7,546 nt of DNA from JBNJDW01 sp051745265 (GCA_051745265.1 JBNJDW010000086.1:1-7546); one strand, 5' to 3'. Shown: positions 1 through 6,747, counted from the first letter of the stretch. The notes: generated by a model not told the origin, from the letters alone. A program made the numbers and translations.

Positions 1-8
1 ACCTCGGG

Positions 9-1256
9 TTACAAAATCCGTATAAATATGGGTTCAACATCGGGCTGGTAGAGCGCCACGGTTTCCATGTCGATCTCACGATCGATGAAGGGCAGCATCA
101 TTGTTTTACCACTCTCAAGATCAAAGCGGCCGGGGAAGTTAAAAACAATCTGCGCTGTGGCTTCACTGCTTTGGGCCACCTGTTGAGCCTGGGTCAAATT
201 GGCGCGGCTGGACACCGGTGCGGCGGCGCTTTGCGGCATGGCCATGCTTTCTGCCGCCATCCCATCATCGGCATACGCATCTCTTCCAATTGTTTTCTGA
301 CGGCCCATTTGCTTGAGCTCGCTGGGGGCTTCTCTGGCCGCCAGATCCATCGCGCCGGTATCCTGCCGCGGCATCACCCGGCCAAAGACCTCGACCGGGA
401 TTTCAGGACGGGACACGTAATAGGCCGGATACAGCGCCTGCTGCATTGTCACCGGATTACCGGAGGTCAACGTCAATTGCACATCGCGCCAGTCACCGCC
501 GGTCATGTTTTCAATGACGGCCCAGCCCTGAAGATGGCCGTCCTCGGCCTCTGACCCCGGCAATACGGCGCGGTAGGCTGTTTTCCACAACGGTGCTTCG
601 ACAACATAGGACAGGGTCACAGTACGGTCGCTGTCACCGACAAGATTAATCTGCAGCTGCCGCTGACCGGCCTCGCCATTCTCACGCACGGCATTGAGCG
701 CCGTTTCAATTTCATCACGATCACTGTCATCGGCAAGAGCAATGCCTTGCACCTCTTCAAAAATAAAGCTTTTAAGGCCGCTTTCCATCAAAAGCGAGAT
801 CCGATGACGGGTCATTGAACGTTCATTCACCGTTTCGGTTTCGGGCACAATCTGAACCAAAAGCCCGCTATAACTCTGGCCACTATCGGTAATTTCAACT
901 TCGGCGCCCTGATAGGCATTCAAAAGCGAGACCGGGTTATTAAGCGCGCCCTGTGAAAAGGGTAAATCGCGGAACACCTGTTCCAGCGGCTGCTGGCCGG
1001 GCAAGGTCACGCTTTTAAGGCTGCCCTCCGGATCAAAGACCAAGAGGCTTTTCAACAGATCATTGACCTGATCGACGCGGACGGGAAAGCTTAAGGTTTC
1101 ATCACCGGAGACTGAGGCGCCATGTTCAAAATAGGCAAGACCGCTGGTCGATAAGACCACCCGCTGCAAGGGAATATCCTGCTGGGCATGGCTGCTTGTG
1201 GCAGGTGTTATAAAACAGGCCAGTGCGGCCAAAAGATACAGGGAAGGCTTCATCAT
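9..1256 (-). CDS. Secreted DUF4139-family protein, C-terminally short
   Basis: Predicted exported protein of 415 residues. A signal peptide is visible: Met-Met-Lys, a hydrophobic stretch (about 5-16) and a cleavage-like SSHA|QQ at residues 21-26, so it should act in the periplasm or outer envelope. Residues 30-210 form a beta-rich N-terminal part. The DUF4139 signature starts near 215, with Y-V-V-E-A-P-L-W-K-T-A-Y-R (217-229), then GWAVIENMTGGDW (244-256) and L-T-L-T-S-G-N-P (261-268). A low-complexity Ala/Met/Gln/Ser linker follows (about 300-366). The family molecular function is not established. Related proteins usually continue well beyond the point equivalent to residue 405, but here the frame ends at FIRIL-stop, so the second half of the domain is lacking (truncation, frameshift or sequence error). 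The start at 1256 is chosen because GGAGA lies 4 bases upstream and the signal peptide begins there; Met at 1253 is nearly as good. It lies 25 bases after uppP on the same strand, suggesting co-transcription. Family assignment is fairly sure; the role is unknown. Confidence 0.75.
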   Translation of the reverse strand: MMKPSLYLLAALACFITPATSSHAQQDIPLQRVVLSTSGLAYFEHGASVSGDETLSFPVRVDQVNDLLKSLLVFDPEGSLKSVTLPGQQPLEQVFRDLPFSQGALNNPVSLLNAYQGAEVEITDSGQSYSGLLVQIVPETETVNERSMTRHRISLLMESGLKSFIFEEVQGIALADDSDRDEIETALNAVRENGEAGQRQLQINLVGDSDRTVTLSYVVEAPLWKTAYRAVLPGSEAEDGHLQGWAVIENMTGGDWRDVQLTLTSGNPVTMQQALYPAYYVSRPEIPVEVFGRVMPRQDTGAMDLAAREAPSELKQMGRQKTIGRDAYADDGMAAESMAMPQSAAAPVSSRANLTQAQQVAQSSEATAQIVFNFPGRFDLESGKTMMLPFIDREIDMETVALYQPDVEPIFIRIL

Positions 1257-1260
1257 AAAA

Positions 1261-1265
1261 TCTCC
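1261..1265 (-). promoter_or_regulatory. Ribosome binding site deciding the DUF4139 gene start
   Basis: The minus strand reads GGAGA here, 4 bases before the ATG at 1256 and 7 before the second ATG at 1253. It lies downstream of the longer in-frame ATG at 1310, which would place about 18 extra residues in front of an otherwise clean signal peptide and overlap uppP. This favours 1256 or 1253 as the true start. Confidence 0.6.
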
Positions 1266-1281
1266 AGTCAATAACAGCGAT

Positions 1282-2088
1282 TTAGAGTATAATGTATAAA
1301 AGTAAAACACTTCCTAATATCATGCGGTAAATCACAAAAGGCGTAAAGGAGGATGTTTTAAGCCAGCGCATCATCACGCTGATGGCAAGATAGGCCATAA
1401 CAAAAGACAGCGCCGCGCCGATCAGGGCATCAAGCCCAAGCGCGGTATCACCGGTCCGGATAATTTCGATTCCTTTGAGCAATCCTGCACCCAGAATAGC
1501 CGGAATGCTGAGCAGCAAAGAAAACCGCGCCGCTTCAACCCGGCTCAACCCCAAGAACAGACCGGCTGTCATTGTCACCCCTGAACGGCTGGTACCGGGA
1601 ACCAGCGCCAGAACCTGCGCCAGACCAATCAACAACACCGCTTTTTTATTCAGCGTTTCAAGCGGTTTGATCTCACGCTGCCCACGATCCGCCCACCAGA
1701 GCAATCCGGCAAAAACAATCGTCATCACCGCAATCACCAGCGGATCGCGAATCCCGTCCGGGCAGATGATATGCATGGCAAGACCGGCCAGAATAACCGG
1801 TAAAGAGGCCAGAATGACCATCTTGCCCAATCGACGGTTTTTACGGACCTCTTCACTTTTATCTTTCAGGCCAAAGGTAAAGGCCGCGGCAATCGCCAGA
1901 ATATCCTGACGAAAATAAAGCAAAACCGCCAGCAAAGCGCCGACATGAACCGCAACATCAATGACCAGCCCCTGATCGGCATATCCGGTTATCCCGGGTA
2001 ACAAGACAAGATGCGCGCTGGAACTGACCGGTAAAAATTCGGTAATCCCCTGCACGGCCGCTAATATAAAAAGATAGAATAATGACAT
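1282..2088 (-). CDS. uppP: Undecaprenyl-diphosphatase UppP (BacA family)
   Basis: Integral inner-membrane phosphatase that converts undecaprenyl diphosphate to undecaprenyl phosphate, recycling the lipid carrier for peptidoglycan and other envelope polymers. Overproduction in this family gives bacitracin resistance. The 268 residues match the usual family length. Both signature motifs are present: Q-G-I-T-E-F-L-P-V-S-S-S-A-H (13-26), with catalytic-type Glu17 and the Ser/His cluster, and PGTSRSG (164-170), with Arg168. Several hydrophobic segments span the protein, for example 1-12, 48-60, 90-108, 116-132, 150-163, 188-205, 218-240 and 252-268. The start at 2088 places the N-terminus exactly as in the family, although the upstream GGGAT is a poor, very close ribosome site. 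The gene is followed after 25 bases by the secreted DUF4139 protein, probably in one transcript, and is divergent from the small membrane protein gene. Identification is secure. Confidence 0.97.
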   Translation of the reverse strand: MSLFYLFILAAVQGITEFLPVSSSAHLVLLPGITGYADQGLVIDVAVHVGALLAVLLYFRQDILAIAAAFTFGLKDKSEEVRKNRRLGKMVILASLPVILAGLAMHIICPDGIRDPLVIAVMTIVFAGLLWWADRGQREIKPLETLNKKAVLLIGLAQVLALVPGTSRSGVTMTAGLFLGLSRVEAARFSLLLSIPAILGAGLLKGIEIIRTGDTALGLDALIGAALSFVMAYLAISVMMRWLKTSSFTPFVIYRMILGSVLLLYIIL

Positions 2089-2097
2089 ATCCCGGCC

Positions 2098-2126
2098 ATT
2101 AAGAGTGATTTTGGCGAAAAAGGCAA
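2098..2126 (-). promoter_or_regulatory. Possible uppP promoter, nearly leaderless
   Basis: On the minus strand, TTGCCT (2126-2121) and CTTAAT (2103-2098) are 17 bases apart, each matching four of six sigma-70 consensus bases. Transcription would start only a few bases before the uppP ATG at 2088, which would fit its lack of a good ribosome site. The -35 box lies in the left arm of the inverted repeat at 2117-2161. This is a weak prediction from pattern alone. Confidence 0.25.
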
Positions 2127-2161
2127 CAGATTTTAACGGCTTGTCCTCTGTTGCTTTTTTT
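2117..2161. terminator. Terminator-like inverted repeat in divergent region
   Basis: GCAACAGA at 2123-2130 pairs perfectly with TCTGTTGC at 2147-2154, with a 16-base loop. The stem can extend outward through an A run (2117-2121) and a T run (2155-2161), with one G-T pair. Read on the plus strand it ends in seven T residues; on the minus strand it ends in five, so it resembles a bidirectional rho-independent terminator. Its place is odd: it sits between two divergent gene starts, not after a gene. It could block antisense or read-through transcripts, act as a leader attenuator, or be a regulator site. Confidence 0.5.
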
Positions 2162-2169
2162 CCTAAACT
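2141..2169 (+). promoter_or_regulatory. Possible promoter of the small membrane protein gene
   Basis: TTGTCC (2141-2146) and TAAACT (2164-2169) are separated by 17 bases, each with four of six sigma-70 consensus positions. The start of transcription would fall near 2176, leaving about 29 untranslated bases that contain the ribosome site at 2192-2196. The spacer includes the right arm and T run of the inverted repeat. Weak prediction. Confidence 0.3.
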
Positions 2170-2191
2170 AAAATCAGTTGAATTTCATATT

Positions 2192-2196
2192 GGAGA
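2192..2196 (+). promoter_or_regulatory. Ribosome binding site deciding the 2205 start
   Basis: GGAGA ends 8 bases before the ATG at 2205. It lies inside the longer reading frame that opens with TTG at 2178, so that upstream start is unlikely and the ATG at 2205 is preferred. Confidence 0.65.
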
Positions 2197-2204
2197 ATAC
2201 TGTC

Positions 2205-2465
2205 ATGCAAAAAACAAAACCAAATACATTATCCAAGATCATGCTGGCCGGCATGCTTATGGCCGTTGGCGTTGTCACTGTCGGTCTGCTCGGCATTAGT
2301 CTTATTCAGAAAAATTCGGAAACGTCGATCCAAACCGCGGTGATTGCCGCGCAGAATGCTGAACGTCTAAATCAAATCGAACCGGCCGCCGGACAAGTCC
2401 AGCTGCATGAAGATGCGGAATCAGTGCTTGGACATATGCCGCCGCAGCCTGCGCCGGTTGAATAA
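2205..2465 (+). CDS. Small single-pass membrane protein, unknown function
   Basis: An 86-residue protein that I do not recognise. The N-terminus is short and basic (Lys3, Lys5, Lys11). One hydrophobic segment of about 22 residues follows (12-34, rich in Met, Val, Gly and Leu), then a polar tail of about 50 residues ending in a Pro-rich MPPQPAPVE. By the positive-inside rule the N-terminus should be cytoplasmic and the tail periplasmic. There is no lipobox cysteine and no convincing signal peptidase site, so an anchored protein is more likely than a secreted one. The tail (about 40-60) could be helical: it is rich in Ala, Gln, Glu and Asn. The well-placed GGAGA before the ATG supports real translation. 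It stands alone, divergent from uppP and convergent with the pilin-like gene. A link to uppP or envelope work is only suggested by position. Confidence 0.65.
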   Translation: MQKTKPNTLSKIMLAGMLMAVGVVTVGLLGISLIQKNSETSIQTAVIAAQNAERLNQIEPAAGQVQLHEDAESVLGHMPPQPAPVE

Positions 2466-2488
2466 TAACTGACTTGATATGGCTTGAA

Positions 2489-2508
2489 CTTCAATTGGCC
2501 AATTGAAG
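2489..2508. repeat. Perfect 20-base palindrome
   Basis: The sequence CTTCAATTGGCCAATTGAAG is its own reverse complement. It lies 24 bases after the stop of the small membrane protein gene and 30 bases from the end of the convergent pilin-like gene. No T run follows on either strand, so it is not a standard intrinsic terminator. It could still form an RNA hairpin (8-base stem with a GGCC loop) that protects 3' ends, or be a dimeric protein binding site. Confidence 0.6.
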
Positions 2509-2511
2509 ACC

Positions 2512-2539
2512 AAAAGATATAGAAAAGATCATATCTTTT
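2512..2539. terminator. A/T-rich hairpin between convergent genes
   Basis: AAAAGATAT (2512-2520) and ATATCTTTT (2531-2539) form a perfect 9-base inverted repeat with a 10-base loop. The plus strand continues TTTTATTT, as a weak terminator of the small membrane protein gene would. On the minus strand the hairpin overlaps the stop codon of the pilin-like gene (2540-2538), and its T tract is short. The stem is A/T-rich, so efficiency is uncertain. Confidence 0.4.
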
Positions 2540-3245
2540 ATTTATCAATATCCGTCATCAACACGTAATAGAAATAATAGGCTCCGGGCCCGCCCCTATA
2601 TCCATGAAGCGTCTCAAGGCAACCAAAAAGCTTGCCTTCATTTTCATCATTGGTACCATCAAATGCGTTTGAGCCGGATACTTCAATATCATTGGTTCCC
2701 TTGAAATGAGTGTCTGAAAAATCACCCCTGTCTACGGGTGGTTTACCATCCGTATTCGTGATACCCGCTATTTTATTAATTTCCATGCAGGTTTCCAGCG
2801 GTACTCTCAGTCTCAGAAATAAATCTCCGCACGGATCAGATTCTGTACAATTCTCGGATCGTCCGAAACCGGGCACATGAGAAGCGGCCGATAACCTCCA
2901 GCCATCTCCTGGCCATGTATGCCCACCCCCTTCGGGATAAAGGAAATGCTGAGAGGCCGGATAGGTCGGGCTATTCCGATATCCCCACTGCCCGTGGCTT
3001 CCCCAGAAACTCACTTCACGGAGATCAAGACCACTGATCAGCATAAAACGTTCCAGGTTTGATTTAAAAAAGGCACTGGTTTGTAAAATTTGTGAAGCCT
3101 CTAAACGGGCTTCTTCTTTGTCGACAGAACCGCCGCCGCGACTGCTTTGGGTAATCGCATAAGATAAGGCGGCAAAAAGAGCAACAGCAATCAATATCAA
3201 GAACAGGGCATTCCCTTTACTATTTTTAGACTTACAGAAAATCAT
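2538..3245 (-). CDS. Pilin-like membrane-anchored protein (paralogue 1)
   Basis: A 235-residue protein with a prepilin-like N-terminus: a short basic leader with Lys5, Lys7, Lys10 and Gly11, then a hydrophobic segment N-A-L-F-L-I-L-I-A-V-A-L-F-A-A-L-S-Y-A (12-30) and a helical amphipathic stretch (about 41-70). This resembles type IV pilins or pseudopilins cut after Gly11, but position +5 is Leu16 instead of the usual Glu, so processing is not certain. The remainder is polar, probably a globular periplasmic or surface domain, with a GGG motif after F-L-Y-P-E (101-108), Cys133 and Cys139, and a C-terminal pair Cys153/Cys209 likely to form a disulphide. It is paralogous to the protein at 6806-7459. 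AAGGA lies 9 bases before the ATG. The gene follows asd after 24 bases on the same strand, so the two are probably co-transcribed. No pilus assembly gene is visible here; a TadE-like or other envelope role is possible. Function unknown. Confidence 0.8.
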   Translation of the reverse strand: MIFCKSKNSKGNALFLILIAVALFAALSYAITQSSRGGGSVDKEEARLEASQILQTSAFFKSNLERFMLISGLDLREVSFWGSHGQWGYRNSPTYPASQHFLYPEGGGHTWPGDGWRLSAASHVPGFGRSENCTESDPCGDLFLRLRVPLETCMEINKIAGITNTDGKPPVDRGDFSDTHFKGTNDIEVSGSNAFDGTNDENEGKLFGCLETLHGYRGGPGAYYFYYVLMTDIDK

Positions 3246-3269
3246 AAAGGCCTGTCCTTGAAATAGTGC

Positions 3270-4292
3270 TTAAATCAGTTTATCTGTGATCAGGCGCTCG
3301 GCAATCTGCAGGGTATTCAGGGCAGCACCTTTGCGCAGATTATCGGCAACCACCCACAGATTCAAAGCATTGGGGTTGGTCGGGTCCTGACGAATACGGC
3401 TGACATAAACGCCGGCATCACCGGAAATTTCCGATGGCGTGATATAACCTTCATCTTCATCCAGCTTATCAATAACCAAAACGCCGTCCATCTCGCGTAA
3501 GGCCTCACGCGCAGCAGCCGGGGTGACCGGGCTTTCAAATTCAACATTAATCGATTCAGAATGCCCGACAAAAACCGGCACGCGCACACAGGTCGCGGTG
3601 ACCTCGATTGATTCCTCAAGGATCTTTTTGGTTTCAACGCGCATTTTCCATTCTTCTTTGGTCGAACCATCCTTCATAAATTTATCGATCTGCGGGATGA
3701 CATTAAAGGCAATGTTTTTGGAGAACGTTTCAGGCGCCATCGGCTGATTCATATAAATCTGCCGTGTCTGATTAAACAATTCATCCATGCCTTCGGTACC
3801 GGCACCGGATACGGATTGATAGGTTGATACAATCACACGCTTGATCCTGGCCAGTTCGTGCAATGGTTTCAAAGCCATAACCATCTGGATGGTCGAACAA
3901 TTCGGATTGGCAATGATGTTTTTCTTTTTAAAATCCTTCAGCGCTTCCGGATTAACCTCAGGGATGACCAGCGGTACATCGGGATCCATGCGCCAGAATG
4001 ATCCGTTATCAATAACAACCGCCCCGGCGGCCGCTGCCTTGGGCAGAATATGCTCAGAGACCGCCGCCCCGGCCGAGGCCAGAACAATATCAACGCCGGT
4101 AAAGTCAAAATCTTCGGCCGCTTTGACTTTCAGCACTTTGTCTTCGCCATAGGAAACTTCACGATTGGCCGATTTCTTTGACGCCAGCGCGATCACTTCA
4201 TCGCATTGCAGAATTTCACTTTCCGCCAGGCTGGTTAAAAGTTCCCGCCCGACATTGCCGGTCGCACCAACGATTGCAAGCTTGTATCCCAT
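3270..4292 (-). CDS. asd: Aspartate-semialdehyde dehydrogenase
   Basis: Cytosolic NADPH-dependent enzyme that reduces beta-aspartyl phosphate to aspartate-4-semialdehyde, the branch point to lysine/diaminopimelate, threonine and methionine. The 340 residues match the family. The nucleotide-binding loop GATGNVG is at 9-15. The active-site cysteine is Cys132 in A-N-P-N-C-S-T-I-Q. Substrate-site residues are visible in Y-Q-S-V-S-G-A-G-T-E-G (158-168), and Arg237 and catalytic-type His244 in R-V-P-V-F-V-G-H-S-E. The C-terminal D-N-L-R-K-G-A-A-L-N-T motif (317-327) is intact. The start at 4292 puts the Rossmann strand YKLAIVGATG right at the N-terminus, as expected; the upstream AAAGAG is only a modest ribosome site. 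It is divergent from the hybrid kinase and precedes the pilin-like gene by 24 bases. Essential for peptidoglycan diaminopimelate in most Gram-negative bacteria. Identification is secure. Confidence 0.97.
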   Translation of the reverse strand: MGYKLAIVGATGNVGRELLTSLAESEILQCDEVIALASKKSANREVSYGEDKVLKVKAAEDFDFTGVDIVLASAGAAVSEHILPKAAAAGAVVIDNGSFWRMDPDVPLVIPEVNPEALKDFKKKNIIANPNCSTIQMVMALKPLHELARIKRVIVSTYQSVSGAGTEGMDELFNQTRQIYMNQPMAPETFSKNIAFNVIPQIDKFMKDGSTKEEWKMRVETKKILEESIEVTATCVRVPVFVGHSESINVEFESPVTPAAAREALREMDGVLVIDKLDEDEGYITPSEISGDAGVYVSRIRQDPTNPNALNLWVVADNLRKGAALNTLQIAERLITDKLI

Positions 4293-4304
4293 GCTTTACA
4301 CTCT

Positions 4305-4333
4305 TTGTTAAAGGTTATTGTCTAGCATATATC
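4305..4333 (+). promoter_or_regulatory. Possible promoter of the hybrid kinase gene
   Basis: In the 96-base divergent region, TTGTTA (4305-4310) and TATATC (4328-4333) are spaced by 17 bases, with four of six consensus bases each. A start near 4340 would leave a leader of about 50 bases containing the GGAG at 4378-4381, 7 bases before the ATG at 4389. The asd promoter must lie in the same stretch on the other strand, but I see no convincing pair for it. Confidence 0.3.
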
Positions 4334-4388
4334 TAACACAGATGCATTGATCTTCAACCTCTTTATTTTTTCAGGACGGAGTTCCTAA

Positions 4389-6746
4389 ATGGCTGATCAG
4401 TCAACGATTTCCCAGACATCCCTTATGAACGCTCTGCCTGTTGGTATTGGCGTTCTGGTGCGCAGTGATGATGGTTTTGAAATTCAGAACGCCAATAACC
4501 GGATGCGCAAAATGTTCGCATTGACCGAACAGGTCAGCCTGAACACGATTTTCGGCGCGGAGCAAGGTGAAGAAATCAACGCCGCGGCGCAGACCGGTGG
4601 TGGCGAAGCCACGGTTGAGCGTGAAGGCCGCTGGTATAATCTGACATTAACCTCCTATGAAAACGAGGAATGGCTTCTTGTTGCCAAAGATGTCACCAGC
4701 ATCAAGGCCGAAGTTGCCGAAGCGGAAACGCTGACAGAAATGAAAAGCAGTTTTCTGGCCTCTATGAGTCATGAAATTCGCACACCGATGCAAAGTATCT
4801 ACGGCCTGCTGGAGCTGGTTTCTGATGAAGATAATCTCAGCGATGATGTTCATGCCATGCTTGGCACGGCCAAAAGTTCAGCCACCAGTCTTTTGACAAT
4901 TCTGGATGATATTCTGGATATTGCCAAGGTTGATGCCAATAAGATGGAGCTTGATATTCTTGAGGTTCCGGTCCGGACACTTGCCTATGGCGTTATTGAA
5001 TGTATGGAGGTCAAAGTACAGGGCAAGAAAGTTGAATTAAAGGTCGATGTTGATCCGTCTATCCCGCCGGTGGTGGTCGGCGATCCCACGCGATTGCGGC
5101 AGATATTATTGAACCTTGTGGGCAACGCCTTGAAATTTACCGAGAAGGGTAGCATTACCCTGCGCATTACCCCGCATGCCCAGCATATCGACACCCCCGA
5201 TAAAGATAAATTCGGCCTGCGTTTTGAAGTTATCGATACCGGTATTGGCATGTCTGATGAAATCGCCAATCGTTTGTTCAAAGCCTTCAGCCAGGCTGAC
5301 AATTCAACCACCCGTAAATATGGCGGCACCGGTCTTGGTCTGTCCATCTGCCAGAAACTGGTTGAATTGATGCAGGGTCAAATCGGCATTATCAGCGAAG
5401 AAGGCAAAGGCTCAACCTTCTGGTTTGAAATTCCGACCGAAACCGCGGATGAAACCAATCCACAGGATCTGCCCGACCTTGACGGGCTTGCCATCCTGTC
5501 GGTCGAAGATCACCCCGCCGGCGCCCGTGAAATTGTCCGGACCTTGAAATCCATGGGTGGCTCTGTTACCAGTGTGCCGACTTATGCCGAGGGTCTGACA
5601 ATGGCCAAAAGCCGCCGTTTTGATGTTGCCCTTGTTGATCAGGGCCTGCCGGACGGGCTGGGCATTGATCTGATGAAAGAAATATCAGAACTGCAGCCCT
5701 TTGCCGGGCTGGTCATGTATACGGTCCGTGATGATTATGGCTTGCAGCATTCGGCCCGCTCGCTCGGGGCGAAATACCTGTCAAAGCCCGCCAGCCGGAT
5801 TGGCCTTGGCGAGGCTGTGAAATCTTCCGCCCGGCAAAATCAGGGCGGCATGGATCCCAACCGGCCCAAGCGCCTGTTAATTGCCGAAGACACGCCCGCC
5901 GTTCAGGATGTTTTACAACGGCAGCTTAAAAAACTGGGTATTGAAGCCGATTTTGTTGAAAACGGTCTGCAGGCGATCAAAATGCTGGAACAGGGAAAAC
6001 ATGGCATTCTGTTTACTGACCTGCATATGCCTGAGATGGATGGTTATGAAGTCGTCAAACGTATCCGGTCAATAGAAGAACAGGAAAACATCGAACAACA
6101 TAACGGTTTTCCGGTTGTGGTCCTGACCGCGGATGTCCAGATGGCCCAGAAACAGGCTTACCTGTCCTATGGTTTCAACGAATGTCTGTTAAAACCCGTC
6201 AGTCTGGGGCAATTCCGTCAATTGCTGATCCGCTGGGGCGTATTGAACGAAGACGATGCTGATGCCTCGCCCGCAGATGAAGAAGCGCCCGCCATTGCCG
6301 CCGGTCTGCGTGACAAGGCCCGCCAGGTCGAAGAAGACGTTCAGGCCACACCCACAGAAACCACCAAAACAGAAGACACGGCTGCGGACTCTAAAGCCCC
6401 CTACACCCCGCCTGATGAACCGGCGATCAGTATGGCGGCTATTGATGATTTGCTGGGCGGGTACGATGACAGCGTCAAAGAAATGTTGCAGATGTTTATC
6501 GAAATGACCGAACCGCTGATCCATAAATTGCGAACCGCCTATGATGAAGGTGCGGCCATTGAAATCGGAGAAGTTGCCCATAGCCTGAAAGGCGCAGCCC
6601 GTTCCGCCTGCTGCCCGCATCTGGGGGATATCGCCGAAGAGGTTCAGAGCATAGCCGATACGGGCCAACGTCCCGAGGATCATTTGATCATCGCGATAGA
6701 AGGCGAATTTGATCGGATCAAAAAAGAAACTGACGCCTTGCAATAA
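4389..6746 (+). CDS. Cytosolic hybrid histidine kinase, PAS-HisKA-HATPase-REC-REC-HPt
   Basis: A 785-residue sensor kinase carrying a complete phosphorelay in one chain. No membrane segment or signal peptide is visible, so it should sense a cytosolic cue. Residues about 10-105 look like a PAS fold. HisKA has phospho-acceptor His128 in SMSHEIRTP. The HATPase domain shows the N box (N242, N246), DTGIGM (283-288, G1) and GGTGLGLS (312-319, G2). The first receiver (about 365-480) has E373/D374, phospho-acceptor Asp417, Thr445 and Lys466. The second (about 494-617) has E500/D501, Asp544, Thr580 and Lys602. An acidic, Pro/Thr-rich linker (about 620-680) leads to an HPt domain (about 682-783) with His731 in AHSLKGAARSA. 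All acceptor residues are intact, so a chain of His128, Asp, His731, then an outside regulator is expected. Architecture resembles BarA/EvgS-type kinases, but without their periplasmic sensor. GGAG sits 7 bases before the ATG. It is a single-gene unit closed by a terminator; no partner regulator is nearby. The stimulus is unknown. Confidence 0.95.
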   Translation: MADQSTISQTSLMNALPVGIGVLVRSDDGFEIQNANNRMRKMFALTEQVSLNTIFGAEQGEEINAAAQTGGGEATVEREGRWYNLTLTSYENEEWLLVAKDVTSIKAEVAEAETLTEMKSSFLASMSHEIRTPMQSIYGLLELVSDEDNLSDDVHAMLGTAKSSATSLLTILDDILDIAKVDANKMELDILEVPVRTLAYGVIECMEVKVQGKKVELKVDVDPSIPPVVVGDPTRLRQILLNLVGNALKFTEKGSITLRITPHAQHIDTPDKDKFGLRFEVIDTGIGMSDEIANRLFKAFSQADNSTTRKYGGTGLGLSICQKLVELMQGQIGIISEEGKGSTFWFEIPTETADETNPQDLPDLDGLAILSVEDHPAGAREIVRTLKSMGGSVTSVPTYAEGLTMAKSRRFDVALVDQGLPDGLGIDLMKEISELQPFAGLVMYTVRDDYGLQHSARSLGAKYLSKPASRIGLGEAVKSSARQNQGGMDPNRPKRLLIAEDTPAVQDVLQRQLKKLGIEADFVENGLQAIKMLEQGKHGILFTDLHMPEMDGYEVVKRIRSIEEQENIEQHNGFPVVVLTADVQMAQKQAYLSYGFNECLLKPVSLGQFRQLLIRWGVLNEDDADASPADEEAPAIAAGLRDKARQVEEDVQATPTETTKTEDTAADSKAPYTPPDEPAISMAAIDDLLGGYDDSVKEMLQMFIEMTEPLIHKLRTAYDEGAAIEIGEVAHSLKGAARSACCPHLGDIAEEVQSIADTGQRPEDHLIIAIEGEFDRIKKETDALQ

Positions 6747-6747
6747 A

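Noticed and set aside
171..554. Plus-strand open frame of 127 codons
   Set aside because: Antisense to the DUF4139 gene, His- and Arg-rich translation without family features.
1257..1310. In-frame upstream ATG extending the DUF4139 gene to 1310
   Set aside because: It would overlap the end of uppP and put about 18 residues before a clean signal peptide; the GGAGA at 1261-1265 serves the internal ATG.
1475..1909. Plus-strand open frame of 144 codons
   Set aside because: Lies wholly antisense to uppP, has no recognisable motif, and uppP is certain.
2178..2204. TTG start at 2178 for the small membrane protein
   Set aside because: The ribosome site at 2192-2196 lies inside this extension and is well placed for the ATG at 2205.
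2105..2299. Plus-strand open frame across the divergent region
   Set aside because: Runs through the inverted repeat and overlaps the better-supported small membrane protein in another frame; no ribosome site.
3362..4152. Alternate frames within asd on both strands
   Set aside because: asd is complete with all catalytic motifs; these frames are shadows of it.
6189..6743. Minus-strand open frame of 184 codons
   Set aside because: Antisense to the receiver and HPt end of the kinase; its translation shows no domain and reflects the codon pattern of the kinase.
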